A stretch of 64,000 nucleotides of DNA from Azophilus sp965221465 (GCA_965221465.1 OZ244892.1:3720001-3784000), one strand, 5' to 3'; shown: positions 17,011 to 25,517, counted from the first letter of the stretch. The notes: generated by a model from the letters alone, not told the origin. Numbers and translations: made by a program.

Positions 17011-18513
17011 CTACTTTCGGCAACCCTTTGTTCTCGAAGAAGAAAGTGGCATGCGAGACACCAGTGCGTTGGTCGCCCTGTTTGGGGCGTCTGTACGCCA
17101 ACCCTTGCGGTACGTCTCACGCGCGACGCGACTGTAGGGCGCCGGGCTGACAATCGCCCGCACTTCGATCTGTTTGTGCGGTTCGACTGTTGTCTTGGCT
17201 GTGCCGCCGTTCTCCTCGCCCCAAACAACACGAACTTCAGCACCCATTGGCAGCGACGGGTCGATGGTCGCGAGGCTGAGCGCCTGCTTTTCGTTATAGC
17301 TGTACCCCGAAAACATGGAGAGACCGACGACGTTGCCGTCTGCGTCAACAACGCTGTCATAGTTCGAAGACGCGTAGTTGGCAAGCGGCAAGTCGAAGTA
17401 TTTGTATTGTTCGCCGTCGGGGTCAAACAATGACGAAACGACCTTGGCGATATCTTCCGGATTCCATGCAAGCGTCACTTTTCTGCGCTGTCGTTGGGGG
17501 TCCAACGACTCGAGTGCTTCGCGACCATGAAAATCGTGATCGAATTTGACGAAAAATCCGTATCCCAATTCCCACGGGTTCAGATAATAGTCTTCGATTT
17601 TGTTCGATACGAAACTTCCGCCGATTGACCCGGTCGCCTCATAGCTGTCGGCTCCTAGCCACTCGCGATAGGGCTTTAGCTTTTCGCCCGTATAGATTGC
17701 CGGCAAGGGCGATGGGATCCAGCCGGACTCGAGCGTGTTCGAGGGGTACGCGCGGCCACCGCAAGGAACAATACCAAACTCTTGACCAGCTTCGAGAATG
17801 GCTTCTCGAATTTCGTCCTGTTCCTCGTACGGACCCCAGATCTCGAGGCCAGGAGCGCCGGACATTCCGTGACGCAGTGTGCGGACTTGCCGACCTGCGA
17901 TGTTCATCGTCGACATGTTGAAGAACTTCAGTTGCCCCAGTGGCCCGCCATTCAACTTCTCGATGATGTCCCACGCTTTCGGGCCTTGAATCTGAAATCG
18001 CCAAACTGAGCGCGTGACAGGTTTCCCCATGGGCCGCGACGGCGATCGGTCATCAAACTCGAGATCGACATCGTACCCACCAGATTCGGCATGGAAGCAC
18101 AGCCAGTTTGCCGCGGGTACACGACCAACGTAAACAAACTCATCCTCCGCCAAGTAGAAGATTATCCCGTCACCGACTACGTGCCCATCAGGTGTCGTTG
18201 GCACGTACTGCTTGGCCTGGTTTACCGAAAATTCCTGCATTGAATTGACTGCTGTGTCACTTAGGAGCTTTAGCGTGTCTTTCCCGCGCAGGTAGAGGTT
18301 TGCCATATGGTGACTCTGATCGAACACTACTGCGCTGTTTTGCCAAGCCCATTGCTCTGATCGCCAGTTGTGGAATTCGGGAGCAACTACCGGATACACG
18401 TAGGCACCTTGTTTCGAATTTCGCAACATCCCGACGATGTCACTGGTTCCAGCGAGAATCTGTTCAAGATTGCTTGCAGTCATGGGTGCGTTCATATGGT
18501 TCGACGATGCCAC
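17011..18513 (-). CDS. ligM: Tetrahydrofolate-dependent aromatic O-demethylase LigM (GcvT family)
   Basis: Moves the methoxyl methyl group of vanillate or 3-O-methylgallate onto tetrahydrofolate, producing protocatechuate or gallate and 5-methyl-THF. The 500-residue aminomethyltransferase-fold protein matches LigM/DesA closely: AYVYPVVAPEF, QWAWQNSAVVFDQSHHM, AKQYVPTTPDGHVVGDG, GRAYPSNTLESGWIPSP and VRVVWGEENGGTAKTTVE. It is about 30 residues longer than the roughly 470-residue family members because of an unmatched C-terminal tail after ARETYRKGWR. GTG at 18513 follows GAGAGAT; ATGs at 18495 and 18483 are alternatives. Confidence 0.93.
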   Translation of the reverse strand: MASSNHMNAPMTASNLEQILAGTSDIVGMLRNSKQGAYVYPVVAPEFHNWRSEQWAWQNSAVVFDQSHHMANLYLRGKDTLKLLSDTAVNSMQEFSVNQAKQYVPTTPDGHVVGDGIIFYLAEDEFVYVGRVPAANWLCFHAESGGYDVDLEFDDRSPSRPMGKPVTRSVWRFQIQGPKAWDIIEKLNGGPLGQLKFFNMSTMNIAGRQVRTLRHGMSGAPGLEIWGPYEEQDEIREAILEAGQEFGIVPCGGRAYPSNTLESGWIPSPLPAIYTGEKLKPYREWLGADSYEATGSIGGSFVSNKIEDYYLNPWELGYGFFVKFDHDFHGREALESLDPQRQRRKVTLAWNPEDIAKVVSSLFDPDGEQYKYFDLPLANYASSNYDSVVDADGNVVGLSMFSGYSYNEKQALSLATIDPSLPMGAEVRVVWGEENGGTAKTTVEPHKQIEVRAIVSPAPYSRVARETYRKGWRTDAPNRATNALVSRMPLSSSRTKGCRK

Positions 18514-18525
18514 TTTCGATCTCTC

Positions 18526-19740
18526 CTACGCCTGGTGTAATTCTGTCATCGAGAGGCACATGGATTCCTGATGGCCCAGGTAGTCCTTCTGAATCTGGTT
18601 GTTCAGGATTTGCGTATGGTCGTAAACCAGATCTCGCAATTTGGCCAACGGATAAGGCATCTTGTGAAAGATGTTGCCCAGGGTGCGTGCGAACTCGACC
18701 TGGTGATTGGCATAGGCGACGCGCTGTTTCTCATAGTCTGCGAAACCCTGCCGAACCGCGGAACGATCGCTCAGAACTTTGCCGTCCAGGGATTTTGCCA
18801 GGAAGTAACCATCCTCGATCGCCATCCCCATACCGTACGCCGCATATGGGGAAACCGGGTGCGCAGCGTCACCAATGCACGCAATTCGGCCCTTCGTGTA
18901 GTTGCCGAGGGACGGTCGATTGTATATATCCCATGGAAATACCTGAGTCGCGAAATCGGTGGCATCCAGAAGGCGCGGTATCGGACCGTCGAAGTCGCTC
19001 ACGATGTTCCGAAGGTAAGGCTTTGGATCAGCTGGCTCAGGTGCACTTTCCTTGCGTGGCTCGACGACCCACCACTCGAATGCCGGCTTACCGTCGTGCA
19101 ACATCGGGAAGTAACTCGCCTGGTACTTGTGAGAGTGAGAAATCACGCCGAGATCAGAGGGAAGCTCGTCGATGGGGTCACACCACGCCAGCCAGACTCG
19201 CAACCCAATATGAAACAGCTTTGGATCACCAAAGGCCTGCTGCGAGACCTTCGAATGGATGCCATCTGCTCCGACCAGGATGTCGGCGTCCACTGGATCG
19301 CCTTTCTCGAAGTGGAGGGTCACGCCTTCACCCGTCTCTGTGTAGTGCGAGAACGCACGATCGGGATGAATGATCCCGTCTGGCAATAAGGCGAGCATCT
19401 TGCCGAAAGCACTCTTGCGGAGCACACCGTAGTGCCACCCCTCAATACCGAATGCCTCTTCGACCTTCGAATTCCAGGGAAGATCTGCACGCAATTTGCG
19501 TCTGTTATTGCGAAACTCGACCCGGGCCTTGCTGCCGAAGTTCTCGAGCCCGATGCCGTAGTGCCGCAGCACAGCGAGAACCGGCACACTCAGAAGAACG
19601 GCGCCACCCAGAGGCCGCGGTTCAGGGTGGCGCTCGAAAAGTTGCACCTCGAAGCCGCGCTGCAACATTGCCAACGCGGCCGAAACCCCTCCGGGACCCG
19701 CGCCGACGATCGCGACGCGTCGGCCCTTTGCTGCGCTCAT
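18526..19740 (-). CDS. FAD-dependent monooxygenase
   Basis: A 404-residue group A flavin hydroxylase. It has AIVGAGPGGVSAALAML at the N-terminus, VGADGIHSKVSQQAF (DG motif) and RIACIGDAAHPVSPYAAYGMGMAIEDG (split: IGDAAHPVSPYAAYG, GMAIEDG; GD motif). It differs clearly from PobA and from the 15.7-kb enzyme. It ends 12 bp before ligM, so it probably forms an operon with it. It may hydroxylate a ring before or after demethylation. Upstream lie the tail of a vanished TBDR gene and the second copy of the regulatory block. Confidence 0.87.
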   Translation of the reverse strand: MSAAKGRRVAIVGAGPGGVSAALAMLQRGFEVQLFERHPEPRPLGGAVLLSVPVLAVLRHYGIGLENFGSKARVEFRNNRRKLRADLPWNSKVEEAFGIEGWHYGVLRKSAFGKMLALLPDGIIHPDRAFSHYTETGEGVTLHFEKGDPVDADILVGADGIHSKVSQQAFGDPKLFHIGLRVWLAWCDPIDELPSDLGVISHSHKYQASYFPMLHDGKPAFEWWVVEPRKESAPEPADPKPYLRNIVSDFDGPIPRLLDATDFATQVFPWDIYNRPSLGNYTKGRIACIGDAAHPVSPYAAYGMGMAIEDGYFLAKSLDGKVLSDRSAVRQGFADYEKQRVAYANHQVEFARTLGNIFHKMPYPLAKLRDLVYDHTQILNNQIQKDYLGHQESMCLSMTELHQA

Positions 19741-19743
19741 CGT

Positions 19744-19875
19744 CTAGAAGTCAAATCCGACTCTGAGCCCAAAGGTTCTTGGCGGCTCGAAAGCCGAACC
19801 CGCGACGTTAATGCGATCGTGATCGCGCGACCCAATATCCAATGATTCATTTCTTGGCACCCCGGGAGACTCGAG
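19744..19875 (-). pseudogene. C-terminal remnant of a TonB-dependent receptor
   Basis: On the minus strand the frame ending at TAG (19746-19744) reads RNESLDIGSRDHDRINVAGS followed by AFEPPRTFGLRVGFDF. The last 16 residues are a standard TBDR final beta-strand with the terminal Phe. No plug or barrel precedes it: the similarity fades within about 45 codons and runs into the regulatory block. An ancestral TBDR gene upstream of the FAD monooxygenase has therefore been deleted except for its tail. Confidence 0.65.
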
Positions 19876-19920
19876 CAATGGCTTGAATAATGATTTTGCA
19901 TGTGACCAATTGAGCTTATC

Positions 19921-19980
19921 GCGGCATCACCTATCATCACAGAAAATTATTTTTATGGTTATCGACAAAATTTTCTTATG
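19921..19980 (-). promoter_or_regulatory. Regulatory block, copy 2
   Basis: Ungapped counterpart of 16881-16940, again with CTATCA, AATT and TTTATGGTTA. It lies between the fossil TBDR tail (minus) and the intact TBDR gene (plus). If the fossil is removed, its spacing to the 19740 start is close to that of copy 1 to the 16833 start. The rest of the 19741-20175 gap is AT-rich and has no gene. Confidence 0.5.
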
Positions 19981-20175
19981 AATTAAACGCTTGGGTGAGT
20001 TGAGATCTATCGATTGGCGATCATATATCCGTATTATTTATTCTTTATATGAAAAATATTGATTTTTCTTATGTGTTCTCGGGTGATTAGATGAGACCCG
20101 ACTTGTACGTCTGGCTCGACTGCGGACGGCAAACGGGTCGACTGGTTTTCTGGTTGCAATCGGGAGGTGAAACAG

Positions 20176-22563
20176 ATGGCCACACGGAATTGGTTCAGTC
20201 GTGCAGCAGGCTCGACCGCTGCAGTACTTGCTGTTGCCGCATTGATAGCAGAGCCGGCGCTGGCGCAAGGCAACGAATTGGTGCTCGAGGAAATCGTGGT
20301 GACGGCGGAACGACGAGAAACCTCGCTGCAGGAGACGCCCGCAGCAATCGTCGCGATAACCGGAACGTCCATCGAGTCGGCCGGCATCAATAATCTGAAT
20401 GAACTGACCTTGATGACGCCGGGAATCAACATCCAGGGCATCAATCGAAATCAGCAATACGTGGCGATGCGCGGCAACGTAACCGAAGGAGGCGACGCGG
20501 GTCTGGCCCAGTCGATCGGCTTCTTTATCGACGGCCTGTATTTCGGCCGTTCGTCGCTTTTTAATCAGAGCCTGTCCGATGTGGAACGCGTTGAAATACT
20601 GCGCGGCCCGCAAGGAACCCTGTGGGGGCACAACATCGTTGGCGGCTCGATCAACGTCATCACGAAGGATCCGACTCAGGAGACGGAAGCGGACGTCAAG
20701 GTTTCGATCGGAAATTACAGCCGGCAGGAAATTTCCGCTCGCATCGCGGGCGGGCTGTCGGATACGGTCGCCGGGCAGTTGTCGTTTGCTTCTGAAACAG
20801 CTGATGGATACGTGACGAATCTCGATAGCGGTCAGGATCTCGGCTCAGAAGACGTTTACCTGATTCGTGGCAAATTGGTGTGGGACATTTCCGACAATTT
20901 CACTGCGAAGCTGACTGCAACCTATCAAAATGACACGTCCGGGATGAACGCACGCAATCTCTTGCCAGGGCCAGATGCTGTCATGAAGCTTGCGCCACCA
21001 CCGGTTCCGGTTCCACCGGACCAACTGCTGGTGTTCGAAATTCCCGAAAACTACGAGGATGAGACTTATCAGCGTTCGGCTATTGGTAGCAATGACTTTG
21101 ACGTAAAAGTACTGAGCCTGGGTCTCGACTACACCTTCGAGAACGGCGTGACCTTCTCGAGTTTGACGGGCTCTGTCGATTCCAGTGGGTTCGTCGATAA
21201 CTTCGGTTTCTTTCCCTTCCCGGAAAGATACGGAAAAATCGAGCGCGACCATTCATACGACAACACATCGTTCTCTCAGGAATTCCGACTCTCCGGTGAC
21301 ACCGAGTCACTGTTCTGGCAAGTGGGCGCCTACTATTACGACGCGAGTAACGAACAGGGTCAATCGACCGGAACCAGCGGCTTTCCATTCACCCGCGCGG
21401 GTGGCAACAACATCGCTGACGTGGAAGGCAACAACGACGGGGAAACGCGCTTTCAGGACTTTGCCGATTCCGAAACGGAAAGCCTCGCCTTCTTCGGACA
21501 GGCGACGTGGTCGGTCAATGACTGGCTCAGCTTGACCGCCGGCGTTCGGCACACCGAGGTCGACAAGGATTTCTACACGCTTATTGACGGCGAACCGCAT
21601 CGTCGGTGGTTTCAGCGGCAGGGTCTGGATTGCACCGACGTGGCCGATGCAGGTCCGCGCTATTGCCGCATCGAAAGAAACGAGTCTCAGAGCTGGTCGA
21701 ACACCTCGCCGAAAGTGACCCTGGACGGGCAGTGGGACAATATCGGCCCGTTCAACAGCCTGATGGCCTATGCCACCTATTCCGAAGGATGGAAGGAAGG
21801 TGGATTTCAGTCTCCTAATTCATCGATTCAAGACGTCGAGGAGTTCAGGATCAGACCGGAATCCGCCGAGAACACGGAATTGGGATTCAAATCCAGATTC
21901 TGGGAGAACCGCGCCACCTTTAACGTCACCGCGTTCCGTACGGACTACATCGGTCAGCAGACCAGCCAGATCGTGAACGATCTGCTTCTCACGTTCAATC
22001 TGGATTCCGAGATAGATGGCGTCGAGGTCGATGGAAGCCTTGTGGTCGCCGAGTGGTTGACGCTGCACTACTCGGCCGCGTTCTACGACTCGGCTTATTC
22101 GCCCGGCGCATCCATCGGACCGAATCCTCAGGATGACGTAAGCGGCAACAACACGGTCGGCACGCCGGATTTCAGCTACACGTTGAGCTGGGATGCGGGG
22201 ACCGTACTCGAAAACGGAGTGGAGTTGTTCTTCCTCGGCGGATACTCGTTCACGGATGCCGTCGAGTCCGACCCGGATAATGCTATAGGCGCGGCTGATG
22301 CGGTTGGCCGCGACCTGCTGCGATTCACGGAGTCGGAAATGCTCAATGCGACGCTAGGTATTCGCCGAAACAATTGGGAGGTTGCTGTTTGGGGCCGAAA
22401 CCTGCTGGACGACTTTGTAGCGACCAATGTCGCCAGCTTCGCGGACTTCTGGCTGCTGAATGCCTGGGCGGCGGACGATCCGAATGTCGCCGTGTTCGAA
22501 GGAACACGCACGGAGCCGATGACTTACGGCGTCTCACTCCGCTGGATGTTCAACTACAATTGA
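20176..22563 (+). CDS. TonB-dependent outer-membrane receptor
   Basis: A 795-residue TBDR with a Sec signal peptide (AVLAVAALIAEPALA, cleavage before QG). The TonB box region is EEIVVTAERRETSLQE, followed by a plug domain (GININGLNELT-like segment and VERVEILRGPQGTLWGHNIVGG) and a 22-strand barrel ending in WMFNYN. The ATG at 20176 has GGGAGG 9 bases before it; a GTG three codons upstream overlaps that site. It imports an unknown ligand. Being divergent from the aromatic cluster and followed by a sulfatase fossil, it may serve a sulfated or phenolic compound. Confidence 0.93.
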   Translation: MATRNWFSRAAGSTAAVLAVAALIAEPALAQGNELVLEEIVVTAERRETSLQETPAAIVAITGTSIESAGINNLNELTLMTPGINIQGINRNQQYVAMRGNVTEGGDAGLAQSIGFFIDGLYFGRSSLFNQSLSDVERVEILRGPQGTLWGHNIVGGSINVITKDPTQETEADVKVSIGNYSRQEISARIAGGLSDTVAGQLSFASETADGYVTNLDSGQDLGSEDVYLIRGKLVWDISDNFTAKLTATYQNDTSGMNARNLLPGPDAVMKLAPPPVPVPPDQLLVFEIPENYEDETYQRSAIGSNDFDVKVLSLGLDYTFENGVTFSSLTGSVDSSGFVDNFGFFPFPERYGKIERDHSYDNTSFSQEFRLSGDTESLFWQVGAYYYDASNEQGQSTGTSGFPFTRAGGNNIADVEGNNDGETRFQDFADSETESLAFFGQATWSVNDWLSLTAGVRHTEVDKDFYTLIDGEPHRRWFQRQGLDCTDVADAGPRYCRIERNESQSWSNTSPKVTLDGQWDNIGPFNSLMAYATYSEGWKEGGFQSPNSSIQDVEEFRIRPESAENTELGFKSRFWENRATFNVTAFRTDYIGQQTSQIVNDLLLTFNLDSEIDGVEVDGSLVVAEWLTLHYSAAFYDSAYSPGASIGPNPQDDVSGNNTVGTPDFSYTLSWDAGTVLENGVELFFLGGYSFTDAVESDPDNAIGAADAVGRDLLRFTESEMLNATLGIRRNNWEVAVWGRNLLDDFVATNVASFADFWLLNAWAADDPNVAVFEGTRTEPMTYGVSLRWMFNYN

Positions 22564-22592
22564 TTGCCGAGTAAAAAAAGTGTGCAGGGCAG

Positions 22593-22817
22593 GTGCTATT
22601 GCTGGGCTTTGCTTGCGTGCTTTCGGCATGCACTCAGCGGGACCAGGTTGAATCGCAGGGGCGCGTGTCGATCCCCGCCGACACGCGCCCCAAGTTCGTG
22701 TTGATCGTCGCTGGCGACCTTGGCTGCTCAGATTTGGACGTTTTCGGTAGCGAGAACATTAAAGGCTACGTTGCTGTCGAGTTTGCGGCGTTGTCACCCA
22801 CGATTGAAGCGGCCTGA
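22593..22817 (+). pseudogene. Truncated lipoprotein sulfatase (N-terminal fossil)
   Basis: The frame begins with a lipoprotein signal (LLLGFACVLSAC) and continues RPKFVLIVAGDLGCSDLDVF, clearly the first strand of an arylsulfatase. Compare RPNFLLIMADDLGYTDLGVF in the intact gene at 26.3 kb. A metal-ligand Asp is already Gly (AGDLG for ADDLG). After about 50 codons the homology ends at GSENI and the sequence runs into the convergent LysR gene. The nucleophile CxPxR region is absent, so it is inactive. It lies 29 bp after the TBDR gene, which suggests an ancestral TBDR-sulfatase pair. Confidence 0.75.
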
Positions 22818-23704
22818 CTCTTCAAGCGCTCCAGAAGCCACAACAATCCTTGATCGGCCACACGCGCACTGTGGTATTGAACCATCAAGCGCATCGAAGG
22901 AAATTCGAACGGCAAGGGCGCGGTGGCCAATGGCATGACGGCCTTGAACGCATCCGCGAGTCGCTGCTGCATGACCGCCAGGCGATGCGTTCCAACCAGG
23001 AACCACGGAACGACAGAGAAGTTTGGTGCGAACACAGCCATTTTGCGTTTCTCGCCCAACTCCTCAATGTGTCTTTCGGTAAACGTCGTGTTCCTTTCGG
23101 GGCCGATCCGCACGCCAACATGCGAAGCGTTGAAGAAGTCGTTCTCGGTAATGTCACGCTGAAATACCGGATTTTCGGCCCAGCCGACGATGACGTGCGG
23201 TTCCTCGAAAATCACATCCGACGGGTGCTTCGAAACCATGAATTCTTCGGGCACCAGCATGGCGTCGATTTCCCCGCGTTCGAATTCGACCTGAATCGCA
23301 TCATCGGGGAGCCGCGCATCCAGACGAACTGCCGGCGCGATGCGTTCGAGTTCAGATGCGAGCGGTATCAGGAGTACTGTCGTTATGTAGTCGGACGCCA
23401 TAAATCGAAACACGCGTTCGGATCGAGTTGGATCGAACTCGGTCGACATCGAGATCATCCCATCCACCTGGCTCAAGATACGCCGTACTTCGGGCTGCAA
23501 GTTTTCAGCGTAAGACGTCGGGATCATGCGCTTCCCATGCAGCACCAGGATGTCGTCCTTGAAATAGTCGCGGAGTCGACCGAGTGCGGCGCTCGCCGCA
23601 GGCTGACTGACAAACAGCCGCTCGGCCGCTCGTGATACGCTTCGCTCCTCCAGCAGCACATCCAGTGCTACGAGAAGATTGAGATCCAGACCCTTCAATC
23701 GCAT
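22766..23704 (-). CDS. LysR-family transcriptional regulator (NodD-like)
   Basis: A 312-residue LTTR with an N-terminal winged helix (DLNLLVALDVLLEERSVSRA, then AERLFVSQPAASAALGRLRD). An effector-binding domain follows, with the NodD/LinR-type pattern RSERVFRFMASDY and EFERGEIDAMLVPEE. It is divergent from the VOC dioxygenase gene at 23.8 kb, so it is the likely regulator of that operon and of itself. The last ten or so residues (VGDNAANSTAT) read into the sulfatase fossil and probably replaced the original C-terminus. Confidence 0.9.
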   Translation of the reverse strand: MRLKGLDLNLLVALDVLLEERSVSRAAERLFVSQPAASAALGRLRDYFKDDILVLHGKRMIPTSYAENLQPEVRRILSQVDGMISMSTEFDPTRSERVFRFMASDYITTVLLIPLASELERIAPAVRLDARLPDDAIQVEFERGEIDAMLVPEEFMVSKHPSDVIFEEPHVIVGWAENPVFQRDITENDFFNASHVGVRIGPERNTTFTERHIEELGEKRKMAVFAPNFSVVPWFLVGTHRLAVMQQRLADAFKAVMPLATAPLPFEFPSMRLMVQYHSARVADQGLLWLLERLKSQAASIVGDNAANSTAT

Positions 23705-23734
23705 GATCTTCCTATAATCTGCGTGACTGTTTTT

Positions 23735-23762
23735 CTATAAAAACAAACAATTGGATTTATAG
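23735..23762. promoter_or_regulatory. Candidate LysR operator
   Basis: CTATAAA at 23735 and TTTATAG ending at 23762 form a perfect 7-bp inverted repeat with a 14-bp spacer, in the 109-bp intergenic region between the LysR gene and the dioxygenase gene. Its position between divergent promoters is typical for LTTR control. The half-site spacing is wider than the classic T-N11-A. Confidence 0.45.
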
Positions 23763-23813
23763 CAACTGGAATGGTGTGATCGGATTCCAAACACCCGCCC
23801 TGGGAGGTCATTT

Positions 23814-24740
23814 ATGAACATCATCGGCCCTGATTCACTCGTCTTTGGTGTTGACGACGTCGAAGCCTGTGCTCAGTACTTTACCGACTACGGATTGCAA
23901 CCTGCTGGCGAAGGCCGGTTCGAAGCGCTCGACGGCACCTCTGTCGTCATCAAGCCGCAAGACGACAAATCGCTGCCGCCGGCGCTCGAAACAGGCAGCA
24001 CGTTGCGAAAAACCGTGTATGGTGTTGCCGACCAGAATACGTTGGACGCCATTGCGGCGGAGCTCGGCAAGGATCGAAACGTGAATCGGCTCGATGACGG
24101 ATCTCTGGAGTGTTCCGACGATCTCGGCTTCGCGCTCGGGTTCCAGATCACGATACGCAATGAAATCTCGTTGCCCGCCGAGACGGTCAATTCGCCCGGC
24201 GCGCCTCCCCAGCGACCTGAAAATGTGGTTGGCGTGGAACCAGGTGCCGATCCAAAACCGAGAACACTTTCACACGTCGTCTACTTCGTGCCGGATGCGG
24301 AGAAGTTTGAAGCGTTCTATGCGGATCGACTGGGATTCGTCACGACAGACCGCTTCACGGGCGTTGGACCGTTCATGCGCCCTGCCGGTACCAATGAACA
24401 TCACACCCTGTTTTGTATTCAGACCCCGCCCTTCATGCAGGGTTGCGAGCACTTCACGTTCCATATGGGCGGACCAACGGAACTATTGCAGGCAGGAAAA
24501 CGACTCATCGACAAAGGTTACGAATCGTTCTGGGGGCCGGGCCGCCACGTCTTTGGCTCGAACTGGTTCTGGTATTTCAATAGTCCCGTCGGTGCGCATG
24601 TCGAATACGACGCCGATATGGATCTTCACGATGACAAATGGGTGGCGAGAGAGGCTGAAATGGCGGAAGACACCTCACAGATCTTCCTGTTTACCTTGCG
24701 GGACAACTGGATTCCTACCGGTGGACCGCCCGACAAGTAA
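23814..24740 (+). CDS. VOC-family ring-cleavage dioxygenase-like protein
   Basis: A 308-residue two-domain vicinal-oxygen-chelate protein. The first domain starts GPDSLVFGVDDVEACAQYF. The second has SHVVYFVPDAEKFEAFYADR, EHHTLFCIQTPP, EHFTFHMGGPTE and a C-terminal GAHVEYDADMD, giving the His/His/Glu ligand pattern of extradiol dioxygenases. A GGGAGG Shine-Dalgarno sequence precedes the ATG. The Rieske ferredoxin gene overlaps its end, and the LysR gene is divergent. The substrate is probably a catechol-type ring, but not every family member is a dioxygenase. Confidence 0.82.
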   Translation: MNIIGPDSLVFGVDDVEACAQYFTDYGLQPAGEGRFEALDGTSVVIKPQDDKSLPPALETGSTLRKTVYGVADQNTLDAIAAELGKDRNVNRLDDGSLECSDDLGFALGFQITIRNEISLPAETVNSPGAPPQRPENVVGVEPGADPKPRTLSHVVYFVPDAEKFEAFYADRLGFVTTDRFTGVGPFMRPAGTNEHHTLFCIQTPPFMQGCEHFTFHMGGPTELLQAGKRLIDKGYESFWGPGRHVFGSNWFWYFNSPVGAHVEYDADMDLHDDKWVAREAEMAEDTSQIFLFTLRDNWIPTGGPPDK

Positions 24741-25170
24741 AGACAGTGAAGCCTGCGAAGAAGTTTTCGAACTTTGCCGCTTCGATGACCTGGAGGACGG
24801 CGAGGTTCGCGGCTTCGACCGGTTCGGCGAAGGTCGCGATACTCTTTTCATTGTTCGCCGCGGTGAATCGCTCAACGCGTATCGGAACAAGTGTCCGCAT
24901 CAGGGGGCGTCGTTGCCCTGGCGTGAAAATGCGTACCTGAACAAGGATGGCACGCACATCGTCTGCAACGCGCACGGAGCACTGTTCGACATTGACAGTG
25001 GCAAGTGCGTGCGTGGCCCGGCACTCGGCCGTGCGCTGGACCGAGTCGAAATCAGGGTTTCTGACGGCGGCAGAATCCTGGCTGATGGCCTGAGCCGTCG
25101 AACGAACTCGAGCGTTTGCGGCAGGTTGCTGACCTGTGCTTTTGCTCAGCAACTTTGCATCCCATTGTGA
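24721..25170 (+). CDS. Rieske [2Fe-2S] ferredoxin-like protein
   Basis: A single Rieske domain with the cluster ligands CPHQGASLPW (Cys58, His60) and CNAHGALFD (Cys82, His85). It would carry electrons to an oxygenase. It starts at a GTG that overlaps the VOC gene by 20 bp. The domain ends naturally near RILADGL, about 25080. After that the frame runs through an unrelated tail (RRTNSSVCGRLLTCAFAQQL) that is GST-coding DNA read in the wrong frame. The original stop and the start of the next gene thus seem to have been lost in a deletion. Confidence 0.78.
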   Translation: MDRPTSKDSEACEEVFELCRFDDLEDGEVRGFDRFGEGRDTLFIVRRGESLNAYRNKCPHQGASLPWRENAYLNKDGTHIVCNAHGALFDIDSGKCVRGPALGRALDRVEIRVSDGGRILADGLSRRTNSSVCGRLLTCAFAQQLCIPL

Positions 25171-25517
25171 CCCGCATTCGTATGCCGCAGTTCTTTGCCA
25201 CTGAGGATGCCGCCCGCAGTGTTTGGGAAAAAGGTTGCGAAGCGATGACTGAGTATTTCGGTCTTGTAAACGACAGACTTTCGGGCCAGCCATGGTGGTA
25301 CGGAGACACATGGAGTGTTATCGATGCCTACCTTTACTGGATCTACTGGCGATGCGAAGGTGCGGATTACGATGTTGGACCATTCGCATATTTCAGTGCG
25401 CATGCGGCACGCATGGAGGAACGCCCATCCACACAACGAGCGCTGGCATTAGAGGCGAAACTCCAGGCGCAGCTTGAATCGGAAGGCCTGGCTTTTGCAC
25501 CGCCCGCCGTAAAGTAG
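25089..25517 (+). pseudogene. Glutathione S-transferase, C-terminal half only
   Basis: From about 25089 the frame reads NELERLRQVADLCFCSATLH and continues PIVTRIRMPQFF, then GQPWWYGDTWSVIDAYLYWI. This is the all-helical GST C-terminal domain with the conserved buried Asp of the N-capping box. The N-terminal thioredoxin-like domain that binds glutathione is missing, and there is no credible start codon with a Shine-Dalgarno sequence. It overlaps the tail of the Rieske frame. GSTs in such clusters can act as beta-etherases or maleylpyruvate isomerases; this one should be inactive alone. Confidence 0.72.
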
